A DNA stretch of 25,067 nt from Candidatus Woesebacteria bacterium (GCA_002686465.1 NZCP01000014.1:1-25067); one strand, 5' to 3'; positions 15,406 to 22,303 are shown, numbered from the stretch's first letter. The notes: a model not told the origin generated them from the letters alone. Program-made: numbers and translations.

Positions 15406-16721
15406 TGCTAACCCTCTTACAGCAAACACGATCCTTGCCCAAAGGTCCCGGAGTTTATATTTTTAAATCTTCAGCCGGAAAGGTTCTCTATGTTGGAAAA
15501 AGTACAAATGTTTCCCTGAGGGTTAAATCGCACTTAAAAGCAGAAGGTGACAAGTCGCAGAAGATAGCAAAGTTATCTAGAAATGTAACGGCAATACCGG
15601 TCACATTCGAGCTAGAAGCGCTTCTTCTTGAGGCAACATTAATTAAGAGGTATCTTCCTAAATACAATGCTGTCGCAAAGGATGATAAACACCCGCTTTA
15701 CATTAAGGTAACTCGTGAGGAGTTTTCGAAGGTTACCACGTCTCGTCGGGAAGATGAACAAGGCTCGTTGTATTTTGGACCCTTTCCATCATCGGCAATA
15801 GTTAAGCAGGTTTTGCAACAAATAAGAAGGATATTCCCTTTCTGCGGGCAAAAACGTATTGGAAAAAGAAAGTGTTTTTATGCTCACATTGGGCTTTGCC
15901 ATCCATGTCCTTCAGAAGTAGTAAAAGTAAAGAATAATGCGGAGCGCTTAAAGTTGATTAAAGAATATAAAAGTAACGTCCGTAAAATTCTTATGCTTCT
16001 TAGAGGCAAAACTAAGTTATTGATTAAAGGTCTAGAAGGGGATATGTGGGTATATTCCAAGTCGGAGAACTTTGAACAAGCTGCAGAAATTCGTGACCAA
16101 ATTGAGCGACTTACCTACATTACTGCACCGTATCAAAAAACGCTGGCATATCTTGAAAATCCAAATCTTGTTTCTGATTTAAGGTCTGAGGAGATCAAAA
16201 ACTTACAGAACATCCTCAGTCCTGAATTACCAGGATTGAAGTATCCAAAGCGTATTGAATGTTTTGATATATCACACATTGCAGGGTCCGGTGCATCCTC
16301 ATCTATGGTAACTTTTGTAAATGGGGAGCCCGAAAAAAATTTATACAGAAGGTTTCGAATAAGAAGTATAAAAACACGAGACGATTTTGCGATGATGAAG
16401 GAAACTTTAACACGCCGCCTAAGACATCTTGATGATTGGGGAGAGCCAAATTTAATTGTTGTGGACGGTGGTAAACCGCAAGTAAGTGCAGCTGTCCAAG
16501 TTCTTAGGGAAGCAGAAAACAGCATTCCGATTGTTGGACTTGCAAAACGCTTTGAGGAAATCATAGTTCCACAAAATAGTGGCTATAAAACTATACAGTT
16601 GGGTAGACGTAGTCCTGGACTAAAGCTAATACAACGACTTCGCGATGAAGCCCACCGATTTGCACGTAGTTATCATTTCAAACTTCGCCTCACTGAACTC
16701 AAAATAGGCGAGAAAACTTGA
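15405..16721 (+). CDS. uvrC: Excinuclease ABC subunit C, short form lacking the C-terminal HhH domain
   Basis: Dual-incision nuclease of excision repair. The N-terminal GIY-YIG nuclease is GPGVYIF...VLYVGKSTNVSLRVKSH (14-43), with the catalytic Glu in LLLEATLIKRYLPKYN. A four-Cys segment (FCGQKR...KCFY...GLCHPC) matches the region that holds an Fe-S cluster in UvrC, but its last pair is CX2C rather than CX3C. The UVR motif is YSKSENFEQAAEIRDQIERL. The RNase H-like second nuclease has CFDISH, VVDGGKPQVSAA and RDEAHRFA. It ends 25 residues after that motif. At 438 residues, against about 600 in E. coli, the (HhH)2 DNA-binding domain is missing. The GTG start overlaps the preceding stop. Confidence 0.97.
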   Translation: MLTLLQQTRSLPKGPGVYIFKSSAGKVLYVGKSTNVSLRVKSHLKAEGDKSQKIAKLSRNVTAIPVTFELEALLLEATLIKRYLPKYNAVAKDDKHPLYIKVTREEFSKVTTSRREDEQGSLYFGPFPSSAIVKQVLQQIRRIFPFCGQKRIGKRKCFYAHIGLCHPCPSEVVKVKNNAERLKLIKEYKSNVRKILMLLRGKTKLLIKGLEGDMWVYSKSENFEQAAEIRDQIERLTYITAPYQKTLAYLENPNLVSDLRSEEIKNLQNILSPELPGLKYPKRIECFDISHIAGSGASSSMVTFVNGEPEKNLYRRFRIRSIKTRDDFAMMKETLTRRLRHLDDWGEPNLIVVDGGKPQVSAAVQVLREAENSIPIVGLAKRFEEIIVPQNSGYKTIQLGRRSPGLKLIQRLRDEAHRFARSYHFKLRLTELKIGEKT

Positions 16722-16726
16722 GCTTT

Positions 16727-17287
16727 TTACTCTTCCTGGGGGATTTTATGCCAATCGGCTAAAGCAACTCTAAGTCTTTCCCGTTCATCTGATGTAAGAC
16801 GCCGTATGTGAGTTTCATCCTGCAATGTTTGTTCCGCACCCTGAATTGTTTTAACACCTTCACGGGTGAGTTTATGCAAAATACCAAAAGGGAGGCATGT
16901 ATGCGCGAGCGCGTCCTCCCCATGATCACGAATGTTATAAGAGTAGGCGGACAGAAGCTGTTTGCCTTTTTTCGACAACCGAGGTGCCGGAACGATCGAG
17001 AGATCCAGGTGACGCCCTTTCCGGTAGTTACGGAATAATTCCTCAGGACGTGTACCGTAATCGACATTCTCCATTGCAAGCAGTTCGTTCCTGAACCTTT
17101 TTAGTGCCAATGATGCTACAAGCTTTTGGTCATCTGACAATCCTTGATAGCTGTCAATAACCTCCGTGGAAGTCAACGCATTAAACGCACGTACAACAGG
17201 TGTGTCTTGAGGTAGACTCTCTACAAGGTCTCTTGCGGTTTGCCCTCGCCATAGATATTCGGATGTTGGTTCGGATTCTGAGTCCAT
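16727..17287 (-). CDS. Unknown 186-residue protein with HhH-like C-terminus
   Basis: Not assigned to a named family. The C-terminal ~50 residues (LPFGILHKLTREGVKTIQGAE...LTSDERERLRVALADW) resemble a helix-hairpin-helix unit of the RNA polymerase alpha-CTD type ('L...L.r.GI.Ti..l'); this is a pattern judgement. The rest is helical and charged, with a basic patch (RNYRKGRH). The start at 17287 (MDSESEPTSEYLW) is chosen over the ATG at 17341 because an extended promoter ends 6 bases upstream and would lie within the longer form. It is convergent with uvrC (5 bases between stops) and divergent from the holin-like gene. Confidence 0.7.
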   Translation of the reverse strand: MDSESEPTSEYLWRGQTARDLVESLPQDTPVVRAFNALTSTEVIDSYQGLSDDQKLVASLALKRFRNELLAMENVDYGTRPEELFRNYRKGRHLDLSIVPAPRLSKKGKQLLSAYSYNIRDHGEDALAHTCLPFGILHKLTREGVKTIQGAEQTLQDETHIRRLTSDERERLRVALADWHKIPQEE

Positions 17288-17293
17288 TGGGGA

Positions 17294-17322
17294 ATGGTAA
17301 CATTTTTTATAAATAGGGTCAA
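17294..17322 (-). promoter_or_regulatory. Promoter of the 186-residue gene, leaderless
   Basis: On the minus strand: TTGACC (17317-17322), a 17-base spacer, TACCAT (17294-17299) preceded by TGT (extended), and 6 bases to the ATG at 17287. It lies back-to-back with the holin-like promoter. Confidence 0.65.
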
Positions 17323-17347
17323 TAAAGTTTCTCACCTTCACATAGAC

Positions 17348-17376
17348 TTGACAAGATACTATATTGCTCGCATACT
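17348..17376 (+). promoter_or_regulatory. Promoter of the holin-4-like gene, leaderless
   Basis: A perfect TTGACA (17348-17353), a 17-base spacer, CATACT (17371-17376), and 7 bases to the ATG at 17384. Confidence 0.65.
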
Positions 17377-17383
17377 AAATTTA

Positions 17384-17785
17384 ATGAAAGGTTTGCTTCG
17401 CTCATTTGTAATACACATTATTGTTCTTTGGGCGATTGCTACCTTTATTGGTGGAATTGATTTTGCAGGAGAGCCAAGAACGTTAGCTCTCGGTGCACTA
17501 GTTTTAACATTAGCAGACTCCTTAATTAAGCCGTTTATCAACCTCCTACTTTTACCATTTAATCTAGTTACCATGGGTACATTTCGTTGGGTTTCAAGCG
17601 TCTTCACCCTCTACCTTTCAACACTTTTGGTTCCCAAATTTTCAGTGACAGGTTTTAGCTATCCCGGATTTTCGTCAAACCTTTTCATAATTCCACCGAT
17701 GGAATTATCGCTAATTTGGGCATATGTGGTTCTAGCAATCTTGATTTCTCTGATCGTATCTCTGCTTTTTTGGCTTCTTAAATAG
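17384..17785 (+). CDS. Holin-4 superfamily / YvlD-like membrane protein
   Basis: Four hydrophobic segments in 133 residues: SFVIHIIVLWAIATFIGG, TLALGALVLTLADSLIKPFINLL, FNLVTMGTFRWVSSVFTLYL and IWAYVVLAILISLIVSLLFWL. The pattern 'LaDsliKPfInlLlLPfNLvTMGtf' is characteristic of the 4-TM 'phage holin family' (YvlD) proteins, which in most bacteria are chromosomal and not phage-derived. Function is unknown. The start at 17384 is selected because a leaderless-type promoter ends 7 bases upstream; the ATG at 17294 would put that promoter inside the gene. secG follows 35 bases later. Confidence 0.85.
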   Translation: MKGLLRSFVIHIIVLWAIATFIGGIDFAGEPRTLALGALVLTLADSLIKPFINLLLLPFNLVTMGTFRWVSSVFTLYLSTLLVPKFSVTGFSYPGFSSNLFIIPPMELSLIWAYVVLAILISLIVSLLFWLLK

Positions 17786-17794
17786 CTCCTGGTG

Positions 17795-17800
17795 TATAAT
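17795..17800 (+). promoter_or_regulatory. -10 element of secG
   Basis: TATAAT, 20 bases upstream of the secG ATG; no clear -35. The predicted leader is about 14 bases and lacks a Shine-Dalgarno sequence. Confidence 0.5.
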
Positions 17801-17820
17801 ATTGATTGTTACTCTATCTA

Positions 17821-18033
17821 ATGAATCTTTTTGTATTAGCACAAATTATTCTAGCGGCCCTACTTATTGGCGGAATCCTTTTGCAAAATCGAGGCACGGG
17901 GTTAGGTGGTGCATGGGGTGGAGGTGGAGAAGCCTATGGTACACGCCGAGGAGTTGAAAAAATTCTTTTTCGGGCAACGGTGGCTGTGGCAATCCTCTTT
18001 TTCCTTGTTTCCCTTGTGTCCCTAATAGCCTAA
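17821..18033 (+). CDS. secG: Preprotein translocase subunit SecG
   Basis: Small auxiliary subunit of the SecYEG protein-export channel, 70 residues. Two membrane helices flank the conserved cytoplasmic loop: LFVLAQIILAALLIGGILLQNRGTGLGG AWGGGGEAYGTRRGVEKIL, then ATVAVAILFFLVSLVSLIA. The LLQ-RGxGLGG-GGG signature is diagnostic. The ATG at 17821 gives the family-typical short N-terminus; an in-frame TTG at 17806 would add five residues. The solute-binding protein gene begins 9 bases after the stop, so the two are likely co-transcribed. Confidence 0.93.
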   Translation: MNLFVLAQIILAALLIGGILLQNRGTGLGGAWGGGGEAYGTRRGVEKILFRATVAVAILFFLVSLVSLIA

Positions 18034-18042
18034 AATCAATAT

Positions 18043-19383
18043 ATGCGATCAATTCGTTATTGGGGTAGGCTTCTTTCTACCTTTTCGCAAAAATTTAGAC
18101 TCCTTCTACTTTTGAGCGCAGTTGTTGGTGTTTTAGCCTTTCTATTTCTACCAAAGGCCCAAAATTTCTTCGTAGCAATCAGTCGTGGTGAAAACATAGG
18201 TTTAGTCGGACGTTTTACTACCGATACTTTACCTCTCGAAATACAGTCTGAGATAAGTATGGGTTTGACTCAAATTGATGAGGAAGGAAACGTTCAGCCT
18301 GGTTTAGCAGAATCTTGGCAGCATGACGAAGATGGAAGGATCTGGGTTTTTAAACTCGGGGATCACAAATGGCAAGATGGAACAAAAATTCAAGCATATG
18401 ATATTAACTATAAATTTTCAGATGTTACAGCTGAAGTTTTGGATGCACAAACAATAAAGTTTGTACTTGAAGACCCGTTTTCGCCATTCCCCGCAGTGAC
18501 CGCGCGCCCCGTTTTCAAAAGTGGATTTTTAGGTGCAGGAGAATGGAGAGCTACAAAGATATCTTCCACCCCCGATGGGTTTGTTGAAACGATCAAACTT
18601 GCATCTATAGACGGGAAACGCAGTAAAGTCTTTAAATTTTACCCAACAGAGGAGGCGGCACGGATTGCATTCAAACTAGGTGAGATAGGTGAACTTCGGG
18701 ATATGGTAAATCTTAGAGACCTAGCGGCTTGGAAAAATGTCGATATTAAGGAACGTTCCCGCGAAGACAGATATGTAGGAATATTTATTAATAACCAAGA
18801 TCCAATATTGTCTGGGAAAAATGCCAGACAAGCCCTGGCCTATGCTACCAACAAGGCAAAATTTTCTGAGGAACGCGCAATAAGTCCAATCTCGCCACAA
18901 TCTTGGGCATTTAACCCACAAGTGAAACCTTATCTCTACAATCCCACCCGTGCAAAGGAGCTACTTGATGAGTTGCCCGATGAACAGCGTAACGGTCTCT
19001 CGATAAAACTAGTAACCACACCAACTTTACTTAATATTGCTGACAAAATAAAAGAAGATTGGGATGCGATCGGTCTTACGACACATGTTCAAGTTTCAAA
19101 TGCACTCCCTGATGACTTTCAAACTTTACTTGCAATTCAGGCAATACCGCCAGATCCGGATCAATATAGTTTTTGGCATTCGACACAAACCAAAACCAAT
19201 TTAACGAAATACCGTAGTTCAAAAGAAAGCCAAAGGATCGATAAGCTTCTTGAGGATGGACGAGGTATTTTAGACCAGGATGAACGCCAAGAGATTTACC
19301 AAGACTTTCAAAGATTTTTAGTCGAGGACTCGCCGGTTATATTTCTTTTCCATCCGGTAACTTATACAATTACAAAAAAGTAA
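18043..19383 (+). CDS. Membrane-anchored family 5 extracellular solute-binding protein
   Basis: Peptide/oligopeptide-type substrate-binding protein (SBP family 5). Residues about 18-40 are a membrane helix after a basic start, with no lipobox Cys, so the protein is probably held by an uncleaved N-terminal anchor. Family features are LAESWQHDEDGRIWVFKLGDHKWQDGTKIQAYDI, PDPDQYSFWHSTQTKTNLTKYRSSKESQRIDKLLEDGR and ILDQDERQEIYQDFQRFLVEDSPVIFLF. At 446 residues it is shorter than typical DppA/OppA (about 500-550). No ABC permease or ATPase genes lie beside it. It follows secG by 9 bases. Confidence 0.9.
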   Translation: MRSIRYWGRLLSTFSQKFRLLLLLSAVVGVLAFLFLPKAQNFFVAISRGENIGLVGRFTTDTLPLEIQSEISMGLTQIDEEGNVQPGLAESWQHDEDGRIWVFKLGDHKWQDGTKIQAYDINYKFSDVTAEVLDAQTIKFVLEDPFSPFPAVTARPVFKSGFLGAGEWRATKISSTPDGFVETIKLASIDGKRSKVFKFYPTEEAARIAFKLGEIGELRDMVNLRDLAAWKNVDIKERSREDRYVGIFINNQDPILSGKNARQALAYATNKAKFSEERAISPISPQSWAFNPQVKPYLYNPTRAKELLDELPDEQRNGLSIKLVTTPTLLNIADKIKEDWDAIGLTTHVQVSNALPDDFQTLLAIQAIPPDPDQYSFWHSTQTKTNLTKYRSSKESQRIDKLLEDGRGILDQDERQEIYQDFQRFLVEDSPVIFLFHPVTYTITKK

Positions 19384-19411
19384 TACTCTGTCATTTTTAG
19401 GTTCATTTTGG

Positions 19412-19417
19412 TATAAT
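19412..19417 (+). promoter_or_regulatory. Extended -10 of the tRNA-Leu(CAG)/tRNA-Leu(GAG) unit
   Basis: TGGTATAAT with a weak -35 (CTGTCA, 19388-19393) 18 bases upstream. The mature tRNA 5' end is only 9 bases further, so the primary transcript has almost no leader. Confidence 0.6.
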
Positions 19418-19426
19418 TCGGTGTAT

Positions 19427-19514
19427 GCAGGTGTGGCGGAATTGGTAGACGCGCAGCGTTCAGGGCGCTGTGGATCATTGATCCATGGGGGTTCGAGTCC
19501 CTTCATCTGCACCA
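19427..19514 (+). tRNA. tRNA-Leu (CAG)
   Basis: Class II tRNA with a long variable arm. Acceptor GCAGGTG pairs with CATCTGC; the anticodon loop TTCAGGG gives CAG; the T-arm is GGGTTCGAGTCCC. The discriminator is A and CCA is encoded (19512-19514). Confidence 0.97.
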
Positions 19515-19527
19515 CACCTACACACAA

Positions 19528-19611
19528 GCCGGGGTGTTGGAATTGGTAGACAAGCACGCTTGAGGGGCGTGTGGGCGCAAGCTCGTGGGAGTTCGAGTCT
19601 CCCCCTCGGCA
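19528..19611 (+). tRNA. tRNA-Leu (GAG)
   Basis: Class II tRNA, 13 bases after tRNA-Leu(CAG). Acceptor GCCGGGG pairs with CCTCGGC; anticodon stem CACGC/GCGTG encloses TTGAGGG, anticodon GAG. It ends at discriminator A; CCA is not encoded (CAT follows). Confidence 0.97.
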
Positions 19612-19615
19612 CATA

Positions 19616-19783
19616 CTAAGAAAAAGATTTCGGTGTTCGGAAAAAGAGAATACCTCCAAATACTACCAAAGCAATATCAACGATATGGTCTTCTATATTG
19701 AAGTTGCCCTCGCTGAACGAGATCACTAGAAGCGATGCTCCTGTCACAAATACTACGCCACCTGCAATTTTGAGAATTTTCAC
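19616..19783 (-). CDS. 55-residue two-helix membrane protein
   Basis: This short frame reads M-KILKIAGGVVFVTGASLL... from a GTG at 19783 and has two hydrophobic stretches (about residues 3-23 and 34-47) around an acidic loop (SEGNFNIEDH), ending in a basic RTPKSFS tail. A purine-rich ribosome-binding site, AAGGGGGG, sits 9 bases before the GTG, and this gene has one of the few Shine-Dalgarno-like sites in the window. No family recognised. It is antisense to the surrounding tRNA transcription and ends 4 bases past tRNA-Leu(GAG). Coding status rests on the ribosome-binding site, membrane topology and intact frame. Confidence 0.5.
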   Translation of the reverse strand: MKILKIAGGVVFVTGASLLVISFSEGNFNIEDHIVDIALVVFGGILFFRTPKSFS

Positions 19784-19865
19784 TAGATTTCACCCCCCTT
19801 CCTTAACGTTATATTCATACTGCAGTAACAGCGACTATTATTTCTACTTTAACCTGCACTCATGG

Positions 19866-19871
19866 TAAAAT
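19866..19871 (+). promoter_or_regulatory. Extended -10 of tRNA-Val
   Basis: TGGTAAAAT, with TAAAAT ending 8 bases before the mature tRNA 5' end. Confidence 0.5.
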
Positions 19872-19879
19872 ACAGCATT

Positions 19880-19953
19880 GGACCCGTAGCTCAGTTGGCT
19901 AGAGCGCTCGGTTTACATCCGATAGGTCGCAGGTTCGAGTCCTGCCGGGTCCA
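19880..19953 (+). tRNA. tRNA-Val (TAC)
   Basis: Acceptor GGACCCG/CGGGTCC is perfect. The anticodon loop TTTACAT gives TAC, and the T-arm is GCAGGTTCGAGTCCTGC. Position 27-43 of the anticodon stem appears to be a C-U mismatch; the other four pairs are good. Discriminator A; no encoded CCA. An AT-rich hairpin (AAACTA-N4-TAGTTT) follows. Confidence 0.96.
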
Positions 19954-19981
19954 CTAAACTAGATTTAGTTTATATATTTGG

Positions 19982-19987
19982 TATAAT
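19982..19987 (+). promoter_or_regulatory. Extended -10 of the tRNA-Phe/tRNA-Gly/DUF4145 unit
   Basis: TGGTATAAT ending 9 bases before mature tRNA-Phe. No other promoter is seen before the DUF4145-like gene at 20158. Confidence 0.55.
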
Positions 19988-19996
19988 TTGCATTGA

Positions 19997-20069
19997 GGCG
20001 AGGTAGCCAAGTTGGTCACGGCGGGCGCTTGAAGAGCGTTAGATGTCGGTTCGATTCCGACCTTCGCCA
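19997..20069 (+). tRNA. tRNA-Phe (GAA)
   Basis: Acceptor GGCGAGG/CTTCGCC; anticodon loop TTGAAGA (GAA); T-arm GTCGGTTCGATTCCGAC. Discriminator A; no encoded CCA. tRNA-Gly begins 6 bases later. Confidence 0.95.
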
Positions 20070-20075
20070 CTCAAT

Positions 20076-20150
20076 GCGGGAGTAGCTCAGTGGTAGAGCG
20101 TCTCGTTGCCAACGAGAAGGTCGCGGGTTCAATTCCCGTCTCCCGCTCCA
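20076..20150 (+). tRNA. tRNA-Gly (GCC)
   Basis: Acceptor GCGGGAG/CTCCCGC; anticodon loop TTGCCAA (GCC); T-arm GCGGGTTCAATTCCCGT. Discriminator T followed by encoded CCA (20148-20150). Confidence 0.97.
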
Positions 20151-20157
20151 TCTGAAT

Positions 20158-20853
20158 ATGAATAATTTCGATCCCCCTAAGCAAGCAGGAGATTACGATG
20201 TTAATGCCTACTGTCCTGTGTGTAACTCCAGGAGTAACTTTTTGTACAAGGCAAACGACGGTCGTGAGTATGGTTATCATAATACGCCCGCTCAGGAGTT
20301 GAAAAGCAATAGGGATTTCGGAGGCGAGATAGTATTCCGATTATTAGGATGTGCAACTTGCGGTGTCGCAGGTCTCGCTGAGTTCCACAACAGAGTCCTT
20401 TATAGATTTGATCCTCATGCACAAGTTACTATTAATCTCCCCGATGATACTCCTGATGACATAAAAAGAGAGTTTCGTAGTGCAGAAAACTGCTCAGGTA
20501 TTGAAGAATATAGACCCGGTGCTACAATGCTCAGGTCTACCATCGAGAAAGTATTGATAAAACATGGATACAACGAAAACGATTTGTTTCAAAAACTTGA
20601 TCAACTTGCTGAGGACAAAATTATTACCAGGACTTTGGCTAAACAAAATCAAGAAATCGTGAGGATTTTAGGCAATGACGTTCTGCATGGTATTTGGAGA
20701 GAGGTGTTTCCTGATGAATTTGCAACAGCTTATAAGTATACCCACCGGCTCATAGAAGCTTTTTATGACGACCACAAAAGTGTTTTGGCAGAACTACAAG
20801 AAATAGGAAAAGAAATACCTGATGAGGAAAGTCAAGAACCTGAGAGCTCTTAA
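20158..20853 (+). CDS. DUF4145-like protein with N-terminal zinc ribbon
   Basis: 231 residues. Four cysteines in two pairs (Cys19/Cys22 and Cys65/Cys68, CPVC...CATC) suggest a zinc ribbon. Residues about 118-200 fit DUF4145: EYRPGATMLRSTIEKVLIKHG, FQKLDQLAEDKIITRTLAKQNQEIVRILGNDVLHG, with the conserved GN and His of that family. DUF4145 occurs alone and fused to restriction or other defence enzymes, with no settled function. The ATG is only 7 bases after encoded-CCA tRNA-Gly, so the mRNA is probably produced by tRNA 3' processing. The stop overlaps the end of gpsA by 4 bases. The tail is acidic and Ser/Glu-rich. Confidence 0.75.
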   Translation: MNNFDPPKQAGDYDVNAYCPVCNSRSNFLYKANDGREYGYHNTPAQELKSNRDFGGEIVFRLLGCATCGVAGLAEFHNRVLYRFDPHAQVTINLPDDTPDDIKREFRSAENCSGIEEYRPGATMLRSTIEKVLIKHGYNENDLFQKLDQLAEDKIITRTLAKQNQEIVRILGNDVLHGIWREVFPDEFATAYKYTHRLIEAFYDDHKSVLAELQEIGKEIPDEESQEPESS

Positions 20854-21725
20854 ATTTCGTGCCAGATTTCCTCTAAAGCGGTCTTGGGATCTTTACCTTC
20901 AAAAACAACACTATAGATGCTATGAAAGACAACCGGCTTTAATCCAAACTTATTAGACAGATGATATACACTTTCTGTAGTACCCATCCCCTCAACAGTA
21001 TTTCCATTTCTTGCTTTTTCAATTGTTTCACCTTGTCCTATACCAAGTCCAAAACTAAAATTACGCGACTGGTCACTTGTAGTACTTAAAAAGAGATCAC
21101 CGATTCCTGCTAATGAATAAAACGTCTCCTGCCTTGCTCCCATTTTATTACCTAAAGAAATCATTTCGTCCAATCCCCTGCAAAAAAGTGCTGCCTGATA
21201 GTTTTTCCCCATACCAACTCCTGCAGCGATCCCAGAAGCAATGGCTAAAACATTCTTCAGCGCGCCGGACAATTCAACCCCAACAACATCGTTCGTTTCC
21301 TCTACCTTGAAACTCTCTGTTTCCAACAAAGTCTTTGTTTTTGTCAAAGACGACTTATCATGGCTTGCTAATATTACAGCTGTTGGGAGTCCTTCTCCTA
21401 CCTCTTTTGCAAAAGATGGGCCGCTTAAAACAACATATGAAGAATTGATCCCAAGGTCTGCAAAGATTTGATAAGGAAGTTTGTGTATCTTTTTTTCAAT
21501 CCCTTTGGAGACCGAAATTAGAATTTTCCCTTTTAGACTTTTTCCTTTGAAGGTTTCCCGTATACCAAAGACAGGAATTGCATTTACTACAACTTCACCG
21601 AAGTCTATAACATTATCAAGTGCACTGTTTTTATGCTCCCAGACACGGAACTTGTGTCCATTCTCTTCAAGATGTTTTGCTAGAGCCGTTCCGAAAGCCC
21701 CAGATCCTATTATTCCAATTTTCAT
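20850..21725 (-). CDS. gpsA: Glycerol-3-phosphate dehydrogenase [NAD(P)+]
   Basis: Cytoplasmic enzyme reducing dihydroxyacetone phosphate to sn-glycerol 3-phosphate for phospholipid synthesis. The N-terminal Rossmann motif is GIIGSGAFGTALA (4-16). Further signatures are VVNAIPVFGIRE, SVSKGIE, VLSGPSFAKEV, the catalytic-lysine segment VELSGALKNVLAIASGIA, GLDEMISLG, LAGIGDLFLSTTSDQSRNFSFG and VEGMGTTESVYHL. At 291 residues it is somewhat shorter than the usual ~330, mainly in the N-terminal domain. The candidate promoter is TTGCTT (21759-21764), an 18-base spacer and TACAAT (21735-21740), with the ATG 9 bases further. Confidence 0.96.
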   Translation of the reverse strand: MKIGIIGSGAFGTALAKHLEENGHKFRVWEHKNSALDNVIDFGEVVVNAIPVFGIRETFKGKSLKGKILISVSKGIEKKIHKLPYQIFADLGINSSYVVLSGPSFAKEVGEGLPTAVILASHDKSSLTKTKTLLETESFKVEETNDVVGVELSGALKNVLAIASGIAAGVGMGKNYQAALFCRGLDEMISLGNKMGARQETFYSLAGIGDLFLSTTSDQSRNFSFGLGIGQGETIEKARNGNTVEGMGTTESVYHLSNKFGLKPVVFHSIYSVVFEGKDPKTALEEIWHEI

Positions 21726-21734
21726 TGTTTGTGT

Positions 21735-21764
21735 ATTGTATCCAGTGGTCCTTTAGAAAAGCAA
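21735..21764 (-). promoter_or_regulatory. gpsA promoter
   Basis: On the minus strand: TTGCTT, an 18-base spacer, TACAAT, and 9 bases to the ATG at 21725. The leader is predicted to be no more than about 3 bases. Confidence 0.5.
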
Positions 21765-21797
21765 GTTGAAAAAGTGGTAGACACAACCTAAATTTAG

Positions 21798-21845
21798 TAT
21801 AATTACCCCTCGAGCTAGTCTCGACTAGGTATCGAGTTTAGATAA
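21798..21845 (+). promoter_or_regulatory. tRNA-Leu(TAA) promoter -10 and structured leader
   Basis: TATAAT (21798-21803) is followed by a 42-base leader, unlike the other tRNA genes here. The leader holds a hairpin: outer stem CTCGA (21809-21813) with TCGAG (21832-21836), and inner stem CTAGT (21815-21819) with ACTAG (21824-21828) around the loop CTCG. No T-run follows, so it is not an obvious terminator. Confidence 0.5.
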
Positions 21846-21934
21846 GCCGGGGTGGCGGAATTGGCAGACGCGCGGGCCTTAAGAGCCTGTGAGGCAATTG
21901 TCTTGTGGAGGTTCGAGTCCTCTCCCCGGCACCA
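21846..21934 (+). tRNA. tRNA-Leu (TAA)
   Basis: Class II tRNA. Acceptor GCCGGGG/CCCCGGC; anticodon loop CTTAAGA (TAA) between CGGGC and GCCTG; long variable arm; T-arm GGAGGTTCGAGTCCTCT. Discriminator A with encoded CCA (21932-21934). Confidence 0.97.
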
Positions 21935-21963
21935 AGTCAGACTTAGTAGTTGAGTCAGGCTAA

Positions 21964-22299
21964 ATGCATATGGCCACAGAACGAGAAGTATCAAAAGTCG
22001 TAGAACATCTTGGGGAAGAGGTAACCGTTATCTATGTTAGTAACGGACATAGGGTTGAAGAAAAAGGCCACCTTAGTATTGTAGATCCTCAGCAACGCAT
22101 AAAAATTCAGCACACGCCTCAACCAAGCCTTGGAGTAGAAATTCCCTTTGTTGGTTTTGGAGCAGCAATACAAACAATCGTTAGTGAGAGTGGAGAAGTT
22201 ATTTTTCGCAACCCACTAATTCGGGATGACTATGATGTTTGGGACATGCAAAAAATAGAGGAGCTGAGAAGAGAAACTTTTCCATCCGCTGAAGAATAA
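21964..22299 (+). CDS. Unknown 111-residue beta-rich protein
   Basis: Family not recognised. Start could be 21964 or 21970 (MATEREVSK); neither has a strong ribosome-binding site, and the gene begins 29 bases after tRNA-Leu(TAA), with which it is probably co-transcribed. Residues about 14-80 alternate short strands (EEVTVIYVSNGHRVEEKGHLSIVD...RIKIQ...IPFVGFGAAIQTIVSESGEVIFRN), a pattern compatible with a small beta-barrel of the Sm-like or SH3-like kind; this is a fold guess only. The C-terminus is a charged helix. It is convergent with dinB, 4 bases between stops. Confidence 0.65.
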   Translation: MHMATEREVSKVVEHLGEEVTVIYVSNGHRVEEKGHLSIVDPQQRIKIQHTPQPSLGVEIPFVGFGAAIQTIVSESGEVIFRNPLIRDDYDVWDMQKIEELRRETFPSAEE

Positions 22300-22303
22300 C
22301 AAC

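Noticed and set aside
16891..16919. GGGAGG...CCTCCC hairpin
   Set aside because: It lies inside the coding region of the 186-residue gene, has no T-run, and fits coding constraints.
19318..19659. Minus-strand 113-codon frame across the two tRNA-Leu genes
   Set aside because: Its product (GGDSNSHELAPTRPS... type) is the well-known spurious translation of the tRNA complement.
20071..20280. Minus-strand frame ending ETGIEPATFSLATRRSTTELL
   Set aside because: Classic antisense translation of tRNA-Gly; not a gene.
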